DNA of 64,000 nucleotides, from NCBI GenBank assembly GCA_049511715.1, contig JBEKXU010000013.1, positions 21,687 to 85,686 of the forward strand, written 5' to 3'. Of this stretch, positions 1 through 7,842 are shown one piece after another. The translations under genes and the position numbers were made by a program. This stretch comes from JBEKHT01 sp049511715 (lineage in GTDB: Bacteria; Chloroflexota; Anaerolineae; Anaerolineales; RBG-16-64-43). Position 1 is the stretch's first letter, and each line of letters starts with the position of its first letter. The notes under the pieces were generated by a model. It was given only the letters and a program-made list of their open reading frames with translations. It was not told the DNA's origin and did not search any database.

Positions 1-434
1 CGCCGGCGCATTTCGGCCGCCTCGAGCCCGGCCTCCTCCGCGGCAGATTCCAGAACCGCCCATCGGCTGATGTCTTCACCCAGGCCGAAGTACTTGTGAA
101 ACACGATGCGGTGGAATTCTTCGAGCTTGTTCTGCCCCCTCGCCCATTCGGTTGCCTCATGGGCCCGCCGCGTGTTCGGAATGCGCGCTGGAAAGACGAT
201 GCTCAGGCCGCTGGCCAGGGCCATTTGCCTGAGTTTCTCCTGGGTCCCGGCCATGCGCATGCGAACGTCCTCAGGCATTTCCAGCCCTTCCGCGGGCGTA
301 TCCGGCCGCAGATAGAACGGACGCCAGTCAACTTGCGCTCCTCGCTCCCGTTTCAATCGCTCGACCACACCCTGGCCGAGATAACACCACGGTCAGACGT
401 AATCTGAATAGATGACCAGTTGAACGTCAATCAC
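1..434 (-). CDS. DsbA/FrnE-family thiol oxidoreductase with in-frame UGA (probable selenoprotein), partial
   Basis: This gene reads leftwards off the window edge, so only about 144 codons are visible. It starts at GTG 434-432 with GAGGA seven bases upstream; an in-frame stop just before the start excludes a longer product. The family is clear: YSDYV-(UGA)-PWCYLG near the N-terminus, then VDWRPFYLRPDTP, PNTRRAHEA and FHKYFGLGEDI, the hallmarks of the FrnE/2-hydroxychromene isomerase-like branch of the DsbA thioredoxin fold. Codon 14 (395-393) is TGA exactly where family members carry the first Cys of the CPWC active site. The frame is open for 130 further codons after it with full family similarity. 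A compact hairpin follows the TGA at the distance expected of a bacterial SECIS. I infer a Sec-Pro-Trp-Cys redox centre. A nonsense mutation of a Cys codon is the alternative; lack of other decay argues against it. The 3' end is not seen. Confidence 0.82.
360..395 (-). promoter_or_regulatory. Candidate bacterial SECIS element after UGA codon
   Basis: Reading leftwards from the TGA (395-393), 12 bases are followed by a 7-bp stem, CTCGGCC (380-374) pairing with GGTCGAG (366-360) with one G-U pair. It closes a 7-base loop AGGGTGT (373-367). The loop opens 19 bases after the UGA and has G in its second and third positions. This fits the known bacterial SECIS rule: apical loop roughly 16-37 nt downstream of UGA, with a conserved G at the start of the loop. 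Folding was done by eye only. Confidence 0.68.
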
Positions 435-778
435 GGCAATTCCTCATAGTGGGAGCAGGAAGGCACCGGTTAGTCGCCACCCCCGCCCCTCGACTCCTCC
501 GCGTTCGACGAGGTCGGAGGATCGTGAAGCGCCCGAGGGCCATCGGGGACGGGTCGACCCCGAACCCACTGAATCCCGGTGTGTCGGGGGCGTCGAGATT
601 TCTCAAGCGCCCGCTGGGGTTGGCCGAGGCGCATTCGCCTTGCGCCGGCGCCCAGCGCCCTGCCCGGTTTGGCACCGAGCGCCTGACCCAACGCTGCACT
701 TGCAAGGCAGGTTGGCACATCCCCTCGCCCGTTGCCCCTCGATCACTCGCCGAGGTCACTCCTTCCCTCCGCTCACGG
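435..778. other. Intergenic, no gene recognised
   Basis: Spacer between the FrnE-like gene and the 3' end of the flavin oxidoreductase gene. It holds the GAGGA ribosome-binding site of the FrnE-like gene at its left end. The open frames in it lack start signals and family features. Confidence 0.6.
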
Positions 779-1645
779 TCAGCCGACGGCCTCTCGCAAT
801 CGATCGACCTGATCCAGATCTGGAATCGTGGGCCAGAAGATGAGCTCGTCCGCGCCAATCCCCTCGAAGCCCTGGACCAAGGATTTTACCGCCCCTTCCG
901 AAGAGGGAAACGATTGGGCGATCATGCGGGCATTCGGCCCCATGAAGCGATAGTAGTCAAGCACGTTCACAGAGCCGCGCTCGGCGGCACGAGGACCCAG
1001 CGCATAGTAGACGGCGCAAACGAGCCTCGGTTTGCCTTTCCTTTCCGCTTTCCTCCAAGCTTCCTCCACCAGTCCGTAGCTCTCGCGAGCCCGTTCGGGA
1101 TTTCCGCCGCCGCCGGAGATGAAGCCATCGGCGAGACGCCCGGCTCGGCGCAAGGCGTTCGGCTGGTTGCCGCCGATGAGGATCAGGGGCCCGCCCAACT
1201 GCACCGGGGTTGGTCCCACCGGAGGGAGGCCCTCCTCCGGAGGCTGGCCCGCCCAAATGTGTTTCATCAAAGCCAGCTGTTCCTCAAATCGCCTGCCGCG
1301 CCCCCGGTACGTGGCGGGGGCAACCCGAAAGTCATCCTCGCGGCTTCCGATCCCCATCCCCAGGATCAGCCGGCCTCCGGAAAGGGCATCCAGAGTCGCG
1401 GCCTGCTTAGCCAGCACACCCGGATTGCGCAGGGGCGCGATCAAGATCGTGGTTGCCAGGCGCACTCGACGGGTAACCGCGGAGACGGCCGCCAAGGTGA
1501 TCAGGGACTCATAGTTGCCGTAGGCCAGCCGGTCAATGGTTCCCACACTGGAAAAGGTCCCCGAGTCCGCCCGCCGGGCCCATTCCATTATCAGTTCTCC
1601 TTTGGTCCCGGGGAGAGTTGTAGGTAGCCCGATGCCGATGTCCAT
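779..1645 (-). CDS. LLM-class flavin-dependent oxidoreductase
   Basis: A 288-residue luciferase-like monooxygenase (TIM barrel, F420 or FMN dependent). It begins MDIGIGLPTT, the usual first strand, then shows FSSVGTIDR, the RVRLATTIL strand, VLAKQAATLDALSGGR, and GMGIGSREDDF, all typical of the family. The ATG at 1645-1643 is chosen because GGAGGA lies just upstream; a 33-residue longer frame has no such site and lacks family similarity. Substrate cannot be told from sequence. The next gene downstream on this strand is the FrnE-like oxidoreductase, but the 344-base gap makes an operon uncertain. Confidence 0.9.
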   Translation of the reverse strand: MDIGIGLPTTLPGTKGELIMEWARRADSGTFSSVGTIDRLAYGNYESLITLAAVSAVTRRVRLATTILIAPLRNPGVLAKQAATLDALSGGRLILGMGIGSREDDFRVAPATYRGRGRRFEEQLALMKHIWAGQPPEEGLPPVGPTPVQLGGPLILIGGNQPNALRRAGRLADGFISGGGGNPERARESYGLVEEAWRKAERKGKPRLVCAVYYALGPRAAERGSVNVLDYYRFMGPNARMIAQSFPSSEGAVKSLVQGFEGIGADELIFWPTIPDLDQVDRLREAVG

Positions 1646-2178
1646 GTTTTCCTCCAGAACTTTGGGACGGCCATAGGACCGTTCTGCGGATTGCTGCTTG
1701 GAGCCCGCCGGATTCATTGCCTTGCGGAATGGCCCAGCGAGCACAAGATTCCGTTGAACCGCTCCCGCTTGGCCGATCGAGAGGCAATTGTTCTCGCGAA
1801 AGGGACAACCCCCTGGTTTCCCACTTCATACCCTCGTAACATTAGGACAGGATGATGGCCTCTCGACGCCAGGGGCAGCAGCAGCCCCGTATCTCCTATC
1901 CCCTATGAACAGCACCCTTTTTCCGGCCCAGTCAGACCCGCCAAGCCGACCGGAATGTGTCTCCGGAACTCGGCAGGGACTGGCAAGTCCTGGATCCTGT
2001 GCATGGGCCCACTCCGTCCAACTGGGTGAAATCCCCCAGGCGGGATCGAACCGGGCTCGGAAGAGACCTCAACGCACCTCTCCCAAAACGCTTCCTTCCT
2101 CCTGAGGCTTTCCCCCAGACAGGGGCTTCAACCTTCACGAGGGTGGCACGGGAGATTCGGAGAGCGAGGCCTCCATCC
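1646..2178. other. Intergenic, no gene recognised
   Basis: Spacer between two leftward genes. The motif GGATCGAACC near 2044 looks like the T-loop of a leftward tRNA, but the flanking bases do not form a T-stem and no acceptor stem or anticodon arm is present. Nothing else is seen. Confidence 0.55.
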
Positions 2179-3540
2179 TCAGTCCGGCGGGGCGGCAGCA
2201 CCCTCCTGATCCGCGATGTAACCTCGCAAATGCTCGAGGGCGCGAGCCGCATAGGCCTCACCCCGCTCAAGCTTTCCCCGCGGAGGATGCTGGAGCGGCG
2301 GCAGGAGGCCAAAGTTGGCCTTCATCGGCTGGAAATGATGCTCTTCTGCGGCGGTGATGTACCGGCAGAGCGCGCCCAGCATCGAAGTCGCCGGGAGGAC
2401 GAGCGGGGTTTCTCCCCTCAAGAGACGGGCCGCATTCCATCCTGCCAGAAGGCCCGTCGCCACGTTTCCCATGTAGCCTTCCACCCCCGTGATCTGCCCG
2501 GCCAGGAACAGATTCGGCCTCACCTTCAATTGAAGAGTCGGCTGAAGCAGGCGCGGGCTGTTGACAAAGGTGTTGCGGTGCATCTGGCCATAGCGGACGA
2601 ACTCGGCCTTCTCCAATCCCGGGATCAAGTGAAAGACCCTCTTCTGCTCCAGGTACTTGAGGTTGGTTTGAAACCCGACAAGATTGTAGACCGTCCTCGC
2701 TAGGTCCTCCTGGCGCAACTGGACCACTGCGAAGGGTCGTTTTCCGGTGTGAGAATCCCGAAGTCCCACCGGCCTCATTGGGCCAAAGGCAAGCGTATCC
2801 GGGCCTCGTTCGGCCAGAATCTCGACCGGTAGACAGCCCTCAAAGTACCCCTCCGCCCCCGCCCTCACGCCTGAACGCAAGGCCTCCTCAAACTCCTGCA
2901 GGGGAATGCGTTCGGCCTCCTTCAATTCGGCAACGAAGTGGTAGTACTGCTCTCGATCCATAGGACAATTCAGGTAGTCTGAGGAGAGGCTTCGGCGCGA
3001 GTCCTGAAAGGCCACACGCAAGTCGATGCTCTCCGCAGAAACCAAGGGGGCAACCGCATCAAAGAAATAAAGATGGTTGGCACCCGTGAGATGGGCGAGG
3101 GACTCGGAGAGCGCCGGTGAGGTCAAAGGCCCGGAGGCGAGGATGGCGGGCTCTGGAGGAATCTCCTTGACCTCCTCACGGATCACCTCAATTCCGGGAT
3201 GGCCAAAGATTCGCGCCGTGGCATCCTCCGCAAAGGCCACCCGATCGACAGCCAGAGCCCCACCCGCCGGGACAGAGGTCTCGCGGGCGACCCGGAGCAG
3301 CATAGAACCGAGCGTCTCCAGTTCCTCCTTCAGCAATCCGCCCGCCCGGTTAGGAAGCGCAGAGCCGAGGGAGTTTGAGCATACGAGCTCCGCCAGAAGC
3401 CCGGTTCGGTGCGCCCCGGTCATACGCAACGGCCGCATCTCATAGAGCCGTACCCGCAGCCCTCGTTCAGCAGCCTGCCAGGCAGCCTCGCAGCCTGCCA
3501 AACCGCCGCCAACGACCATGAGATCCAATGGAGAGCTCAT
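2179..3540 (-). CDS. trmFO: Methylenetetrahydrofolate-tRNA-(uracil-5-)-methyltransferase TrmFO
   Basis: A 453-residue FAD- and folate-dependent enzyme that makes m5U54 in the T-loop of tRNA, using methylenetetrahydrofolate as carbon donor. The N-terminus has the FAD Rossmann motif VVGGGLAGCEAAWQ, followed by the GidA/TrmFO signature YEMRP and the ELVCSNSLGS segment with the Cys implicated in catalysis. Further signatures are YFFDAVAPLV, PMDREQYYHFV, FEGCLPVE and GQITGVEGYMGN. Length is normal. The first ATG (3540) has no clear Shine-Dalgarno sequence; TAAAAT lies a few bases upstream, so the message may be leaderless (inference). It stands alone. Confidence 0.97.
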   Translation of the reverse strand: MSSPLDLMVVGGGLAGCEAAWQAAERGLRVRLYEMRPLRMTGAHRTGLLAELVCSNSLGSALPNRAGGLLKEELETLGSMLLRVARETSVPAGGALAVDRVAFAEDATARIFGHPGIEVIREEVKEIPPEPAILASGPLTSPALSESLAHLTGANHLYFFDAVAPLVSAESIDLRVAFQDSRRSLSSDYLNCPMDREQYYHFVAELKEAERIPLQEFEEALRSGVRAGAEGYFEGCLPVEILAERGPDTLAFGPMRPVGLRDSHTGKRPFAVVQLRQEDLARTVYNLVGFQTNLKYLEQKRVFHLIPGLEKAEFVRYGQMHRNTFVNSPRLLQPTLQLKVRPNLFLAGQITGVEGYMGNVATGLLAGWNAARLLRGETPLVLPATSMLGALCRYITAAEEHHFQPMKANFGLLPPLQHPPRGKLERGEAYAARALEHLRGYIADQEGAAAPPD

Positions 3541-4071
3541 CAAGGGTATTTTATCAACTTATCATTCCCAAACGGCTGACTTGGGTCGTTCCATGGAGGG
3601 AGCCAGGCTCACATGGTCTTCCGGGAGTCCAACTCGGGGAGAATAGGCAGGACCCAACCCCTCGACGATGCTCCGGGTTCTTCGGCCGTCCTGACCCAGT
3701 GTAAAATCGCTGAGCGGACCGTCCCCTCCGGCGGCGGGGGTAATTGCGCAAAACCGCCAGGCGCCTTCCGGGGTGCGGACTCATCCGCCTGGCGCTCGGT
3801 AAGGAGAGATGGCATGGCACGAAAGAGCGGCCGCGCACCATTCAGTCCAGGAAGCTCAACCTGGACGCGCTGATGCTTGCGGGATTTGCTTGATCTGCCT
3901 GGGCGTACGCAGGGCCTTGAATCCGCACGGCGGGGGGACAACACGGGCGCCCTTGCTTCTATTCTCCAATATGCTGCCGGGGGTCGCGACATCTTGGGAT
4001 GGCCCGCATGGTGCCAGGATGAAGATTGGGGTCGCTATCAGTTCGGTCTCATTTTCGAGGTGAAGGGAAGG
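3541..4071. other. Intergenic, no gene recognised
   Basis: Divergent spacer between trmFO and the zinc-ribbon gene. An AAGGAG precedes two ATGs near 3809-3815, but the frames that follow are short and not recognisable, so I do not call a gene. A degraded gene here cannot be excluded. Confidence 0.5.
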
Positions 4072-4410
4072 ATGCGGCTTGAAGCCAGTATCCCGCCGGA
4101 GTGGAAAGAAGAGCCTCATTCGACTCCGCCGCTGGAGCGACGGTACGGCCTGTGGGGCGGCGCCATTTGTCCCATTTGCAAGCGACCGTTCAGGCTTTGC
4201 CTCTTCTCCCCTCATTTGCTTGTCCGGATCCTCGCTCGCTGCCCCTATTGCGGCAGACTTGTCTTGGTCCGCCGAGCGTCGGTCAAGGAACTACGCCGCG
4301 CCGAGGCTGCCGAGCAAGACGCCAAGGGAGCAACCGCCCCCGTGCCGGAAGAGCGAGAAGAAGAGGAGTCCCGTCGGGAGTCGGCGCAGCCACGGGACCG
4401 GGAGACATGA
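4072..4410 (+). CDS. Small zinc-ribbon protein, unknown function
   Basis: A 112-residue protein. The visible feature is a CPIC...CPYC pair (residues about 34-37 and 55-58), spaced as in a zinc ribbon. A basic helix (LVLVRRASVKELRRAEAAE) and a charged, probably disordered Glu/Arg-rich tail follow. The ATG at 4072 is preceded by GAAGGGAAGG; the same frame continues 65 codons upstream without a ribosome site, so the shorter start is preferred. Function unknown. It lies upstream of the PaaI thioesterase gene, separated by about 200 bases. Confidence 0.55.
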   Translation: MRLEASIPPEWKEEPHSTPPLERRYGLWGGAICPICKRPFRLCLFSPHLLVRILARCPYCGRLVLVRRASVKELRRAEAAEQDAKGATAPVPEEREEEESRRESAQPRDRET

Positions 4411-4607
4411 TCGCCCTTCACGCGCATTCGTCCGGCGTGCACGCGCCCGGCCACGCTTGCTGAAACGAAGGGACGGGCATACCTCTTTCCGCCCTCGTTG
4501 TCTGCCCTTCTCAATCGCACGGCGGCCGAAGGAGACGGCTGGGCGGCGCAGGCAAGATCGGCTGGAGTTCATCGAACAACACGTCTCCATCATCCAAGGA
4601 TGGAAGA

Positions 4608-5060
4608 ATGCCAACGATGAAGGTCTACCTGGAAGGATGGTTGGCGGGCTCGCTCCCGCCGCCCCCTATCGCCCAGTTGATGGGCATTTCCCTGAGGGAT
4701 TGCAAACAGGGGGCTTCGACCATGGAGATGCGGGTCGGCCCGGCGCACCACAACCCCCTTGGCACGGTGCATGGCGGTGTGCTCTGCGATCTGTCGGATG
4801 CAGCCATGGGCACGGCCGTCGCCAGCCTGCTTGGCCCCGATGAAACGTTCACTACGGTTGAATTGGCGGCACATTATTTCATCCCTCTCCGGGAAGGTCT
4901 CCTAACCGCGCGTGCCCGGGTCCTTCGCAGGGGGAGGTTGATCGCCTACGTCGAATGCGAGGTGACCGATGAAAAACAACGGCTGGTCGGCAAGTTCACT
5001 TCGACCTGCTTGATGAGATCGGGGACGCAGTCGGAGGGACCTGCCCCGACGGCAGCGTGA
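4608..5060 (+). CDS. PaaI-family hotdog thioesterase
   Basis: A 150-residue single hotdog-fold acyl-CoA thioesterase. The signature NPLGTVHGGVLCDLSDAAMG (about residues 47-66) holds the HGG turn and the acidic residue on the central helix; TTVELAAHYFIPLREG follows as the conserved strand. An AAGGA seven bases before the ATG supports the start. Members hydrolyse acyl- or aryl-CoA esters and clear dead-end CoA adducts; the substrate here is unknown. The short C-terminal tail is poorly conserved. Nearest neighbours are unrelated. Confidence 0.9.
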   Translation: MPTMKVYLEGWLAGSLPPPPIAQLMGISLRDCKQGASTMEMRVGPAHHNPLGTVHGGVLCDLSDAAMGTAVASLLGPDETFTTVELAAHYFIPLREGLLTARARVLRRGRLIAYVECEVTDEKQRLVGKFTSTCLMRSGTQSEGPAPTAA

Positions 5061-5356
5061 CCTTGGCCGCCAGGCGGTCAGGAGGGAGTCCGGGGAGCGG
5101 CTGGGAGGCCGGCGACGAAACGCCCGGGCTGCGCGGGGATGGGCCACCCTGTCCACAAGCGCAGGATCTGATCCCTGGGTTAGGAAGGCAGGCATCTGCC
5201 AAGAGTTGCTCAACAGCGGGTGGAATGAACAGATAACTGAAGTTGATCCCGCGAGCGAAGCCCATTGGGGCCAGGCAGGAAGGATCCCTCCGGGCCTGCG
5301 GGAGCTCGCGCTCAAGAAGGACCGCCTCCCAGTCCCTGCGGGGGTCGTGCTGGGCG

Positions 5357-5362
5357 TATAAT
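5357..5362 (+). promoter_or_regulatory. -10 promoter element upstream of the cobalamin riboswitch
   Basis: A perfect TATAAT lies about 25 bases before the first riboswitch helices. No good -35 is visible 17 bases upstream. Placement fits transcription of the riboswitch leader. Confidence 0.4.
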
Positions 5363-5384
5363 CGCCCCCGGACACAACAGAATA

Positions 5385-5525
5385 GTCTGCAGCCCTGGCG
5401 CCCGGCCCCCGGATGGGCGGGCTCAATGGCGAAGCCGGTAGTAGTCCGGCGCTGTCTCGCAACTGTAGGCACGGTGAAGATGTTGGCCGTGCAAGCCAGG
5501 TCGACCACCAGGCTGCGGTTCCATG
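5385..5525 (+). ncRNA. Cobalamin riboswitch
   Basis: The leader of the BtuF-like gene contains the conserved core of the B12 riboswitch: GGCGCTGTCTCGCAACTG (about 5448-5465) followed after a variable stem (GCACGG...CCGTGC) by the B12 box GCAAGCCAGGTCGACC (5491-5506). These match the family's DCCCGCAACTGT and AGCCAGGAGACC signatures closely. A strong terminator hairpin follows 50 bases later, so the switch probably acts by premature termination when adenosyl- or other cobalamins bind. The outer boundaries are approximate. Confidence 0.88.
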
Positions 5526-5577
5526 ACACCTCGCAGGAAGGGGAAGGGACCACGGGCAAGTTGCCCCTCACAAGCCA

Positions 5578-5610
5578 GATCCCCTGTCTGCCGACAGGGG
5601 ATCTTCTTTC
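5578..5610 (+). terminator. Intrinsic terminator of the cobalamin riboswitch
   Basis: GATCCCCTGTC (5578-5588) pairs perfectly over 11 bp with GACAGGGGATC (5593-5603) across a 4-base loop, followed by TTCTTTCT. It lies between the riboswitch core and the BtuF-like start codon, as an expression platform should. Confidence 0.85.
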
Positions 5611-5661
5611 TCCATGGAAAGGCTCTGCCTGCGAACCTTGTTCGGCCGAAAGGAGACTCCG

Positions 5662-6645
5662 ATGTGCAAAGTTCGATTCCTGCTCCAGGCAGCCGTCTAT
5701 GCAATGCTCCTTGTGGGTTGCGCCGCGGGAGGAGCCGCTCAGGCGGTCCCGACCGAGACCGCGGCACCTTCCCCCAGCCCGGCGCCCCCGACGGCGACGA
5801 CTCTTCCCACGCCCATCGCCGTCCAGGATGGGAGCGGCCAGATCGTTCGGCTTACCGGTCCGGCGACGCGCATCGTTTCACTGACGCCCTCCACGACCGA
5901 AATCCTCTTCGCGGTTGGAGCTGGCAGTCAGGTCGTCGGCCGAGACCAATTCTCAGACTACCCCTCCCAGGTCAAATCACTGCCCAGCATCTCCACTTCG
6001 ATGGGCCAGCTCAACACCGAGGAAGTGGTCGCCTTGAAACCTGATCTTGTGGTTTCGGCGCCCCTTTTTGCCCCGGAGCAGATTCAGACCCTGCGCAACC
6101 TCGGCCTTACGGTCTTCGTGGTTCCTAATCCGACGGACTTTGAAGGGCTCTATCAGGACATCGAAAACGTCGGTGCGCTCACAGGACGCAGTTCCGAGGC
6201 CCAGGCCTTGGTGAACACATCGCAGGGGCGCGTTGCGGCTGTCGAACAGGTGATCTCAAAGGCCACCACTCACCCAAAGGTTTTCTATGAACTGGATGGG
6301 TCCGACCCGGCCAAGCCATACACCGCAGGCCCCGGGAGCTTCATCGACCTCGTCATTCGGATGGCCGGCGGCCAGAACGCGGCCGCAGGCCTCAAAGTGG
6401 ACTATGCCCAGATCAGCCTGGAGGAGCTGGTTAGCCAAAACCCGGATGAAATCGTCTTGGGCGATGCGGCTTATGGCATTACCGTGGCCTCCGTCAAAGC
6501 ACGCCCCGGCTGGGGGGTCATGAATGCCGTCAAGAACAACGCCGTGTTTCCGTTCGATGACAATCTGGTGAGCCGCCCAGGACCGCGCCTGGTCGATGGG
6601 TTGGAGGCAATGGCCAGGCTGATCCACCCGGAGCTGTTCAAGTAG
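5662..6645 (+). CDS. btuF: Cobalamin ABC transporter substrate-binding lipoprotein
   Basis: A 327-residue periplasmic/extracytoplasmic binding protein of the BtuF/FecB class. A signal peptide ends in LLVGC (lipobox), then a Pro/Thr-rich linker, then the binding domain: VRLTGPATRIVSLTPSTTEI, LNTEEVVALKPDLVV, and a late SRPGPRLVDGLEAMARLIHP. The start ATG at 5662 has AAGGAG upstream; a start 16 codons earlier would add residues ahead of the signal peptide. The cobalamin riboswitch directly upstream makes vitamin B12 the likely ligand rather than a siderophore. No permease (BtuC) or ATPase (BtuD) gene is adjacent, and the next gene is convergent only seven bases away, so the partners lie elsewhere. 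Confidence 0.9.
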   Translation: MCKVRFLLQAAVYAMLLVGCAAGGAAQAVPTETAAPSPSPAPPTATTLPTPIAVQDGSGQIVRLTGPATRIVSLTPSTTEILFAVGAGSQVVGRDQFSDYPSQVKSLPSISTSMGQLNTEEVVALKPDLVVSAPLFAPEQIQTLRNLGLTVFVVPNPTDFEGLYQDIENVGALTGRSSEAQALVNTSQGRVAAVEQVISKATTHPKVFYELDGSDPAKPYTAGPGSFIDLVIRMAGGQNAAAGLKVDYAQISLEELVSQNPDEIVLGDAAYGITVASVKARPGWGVMNAVKNNAVFPFDDNLVSRPGPRLVDGLEAMARLIHPELFK

Positions 6646-6652
6646 AGCGCGG

Positions 6653-7486
6653 TCAGTTCATGCCGCGGACCAATCCTCCCGGCTGACAGGTCCGGCAGAA
6701 GTTGGTGACGCGCTGATGGGCAGTGATGGAGGAGATAGTGGTCCCGCAGCGCGGACAGGGCTGCCCGCCTCGCAGGTGAACCGAAAAGAAGTCGCGAGGC
6801 TCGAGATGGATATCCTCGCCCATCTCGGCGCGCACCTTCTCTAGCGAACCCGAGAGGGTGGTCCGCATCGCCTCATAAACCTGCGCGACCTGCCCAGCCT
6901 GGAGGCTGGAGCGCTTGCGGTAGGGGTGAATGCCCGCCGTCCAGAGGATCTCGTCGGCATAGGCGTTGCCGATCCCGGCAACGAAATCGGCGCGGGTCAG
7001 AACGCCCTTGATCTCTCCTCGGAAGCGGCGAATTCTCGCCTCGAACTCCTCCCGCGAAACCGCCAGGGCATCCGGCCCCATCTCGCGGAAGCTTGGGATG
7101 GACATCAGGTCGAGGGTCAGATAGAACTGACCCATCTGCTTGGCATCGATGTAACGCAATTCGTGCTCCAGGTCAAGAAAGCCCAGGATCACCAGAACCG
7201 GACCCGGCTTCTTGGCGTCGGGCGAACAGAGCTGGAAGCGGCCCATCAATTTGGGGTTTATTGCCAGCCACAAACCGGCCGTCAAGTCGAAGAGCAGGAA
7301 CTTGCCCCGCCGGCTGACTCCTCGGACCTCTTTTCCCCTCAGGCTTTCCGCGAATCCTCGCCCGGTTAGGTCCCGGACGACGATGGCCCCACCTTTGGGA
7401 GCCACCTTCACCTGTTGGATAACACGCCCGACCAGCCGGTGGGCGAGGACCTCGCTGACGACCTCAAGCTCTGGAAGCTCTGGCAT
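6653..7486 (-). CDS. mutM: Formamidopyrimidine-DNA glycosylase (Fpg/MutM family)
   Basis: A 277-residue bifunctional DNA glycosylase/AP lyase for oxidised purines. The mature protein would begin PELPELEVV, giving the N-terminal Pro nucleophile and Glu3; VRGVSRRGKFLLFDL carries the conserved Lys. FVAGIGNAYADEILW marks the helix-two-turn-helix, and the C-terminus has a complete zinc finger, CPRC-X16-CRTC, with the family's Arg. The ATG at 7486 is set by the requirement for PELPE; the 20 codons upstream in frame are not conserved. It lies 92 bases after the EF-Tu-like small gene and may be co-transcribed with it. Confidence 0.95.
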   Translation of the reverse strand: MPELPELEVVSEVLAHRLVGRVIQQVKVAPKGGAIVVRDLTGRGFAESLRGKEVRGVSRRGKFLLFDLTAGLWLAINPKLMGRFQLCSPDAKKPGPVLVILGFLDLEHELRYIDAKQMGQFYLTLDLMSIPSFREMGPDALAVSREEFEARIRRFRGEIKGVLTRADFVAGIGNAYADEILWTAGIHPYRKRSSLQAGQVAQVYEAMRTTLSGSLEKVRAEMGEDIHLEPRDFFSVHLRGGQPCPRCGTTISSITAHQRVTNFCRTCQPGGLVRGMN

Positions 7487-7578
7487 CGGATGGAGACCGT
7501 GTGGCCCGCCTGCCGCCGCAAAGGGCAGCGTCGTGCGCTGGACCAACCGTCAGCGGAGATGGTAAAGCGAGTGGAGAC

Positions 7579-7842
7579 TCAATCTCCCGCGGTAATTCGA
7601 AAGACTGAGTCGCCTGGACGTACCTTCTGCTTGACCTGGACGGCGACCTCCTGCCCCGCTTTCACCTCGGTCACCGCTTGGTGTTCGATCTGCATGGAGG
7701 TGATCTTCTGCTCAAAATCCGAGTTCTTGCCCAGGAAGTGGAGTTCTTCACCGAGCTTCAGATCCCGGGTGAGCTTGAGCACCGCCACGCTGGCGCGGTC
7801 ATAATAATGGGTTACCTCTCCAATCCGCTCGCCGCTAGGCAT
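7579..7842 (-). CDS. Translation elongation factor-like small protein
   Basis: An 87-residue protein resembling an isolated domain 2 of EF-Tu-type GTPases: GEVTHYYDRASVAVLKL, then LKLGEELHFLGKNSDFEQKI, IEHQAVTEVKAGQEVAVQV and KVRPGDSVFRIT. Stand-alone proteins of this kind are annotated as EF-Tu domain-2-like and some are linked to U32 peptidases; their role is not established. GGAGGAGA upstream fixes the ATG at 7842. The upstream 65 codons in frame are not believable. It precedes mutM on the same strand. Confidence 0.82.
   Translation of the reverse strand: MPSGERIGEVTHYYDRASVAVLKLTRDLKLGEELHFLGKNSDFEQKITSMQIEHQAVTEVKAGQEVAVQVKQKVRPGDSVFRITAGD

Noticed and set aside
449..1627. 392-codon rightward open frame
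   Set aside because: It is antisense to the flavin oxidoreductase gene and to a spacer; it has no domain and reflects GC-rich codon bias.
2035..2060. GGATCGAACC, a leftward tRNA T-loop look-alike
   Set aside because: The neighbouring bases do not form a T-stem, and no acceptor stem or anticodon arm is present.
3809..3873. AAGGAG followed by two ATGs
   Set aside because: The resulting frames are short and unrecognisable; not enough to call a gene.
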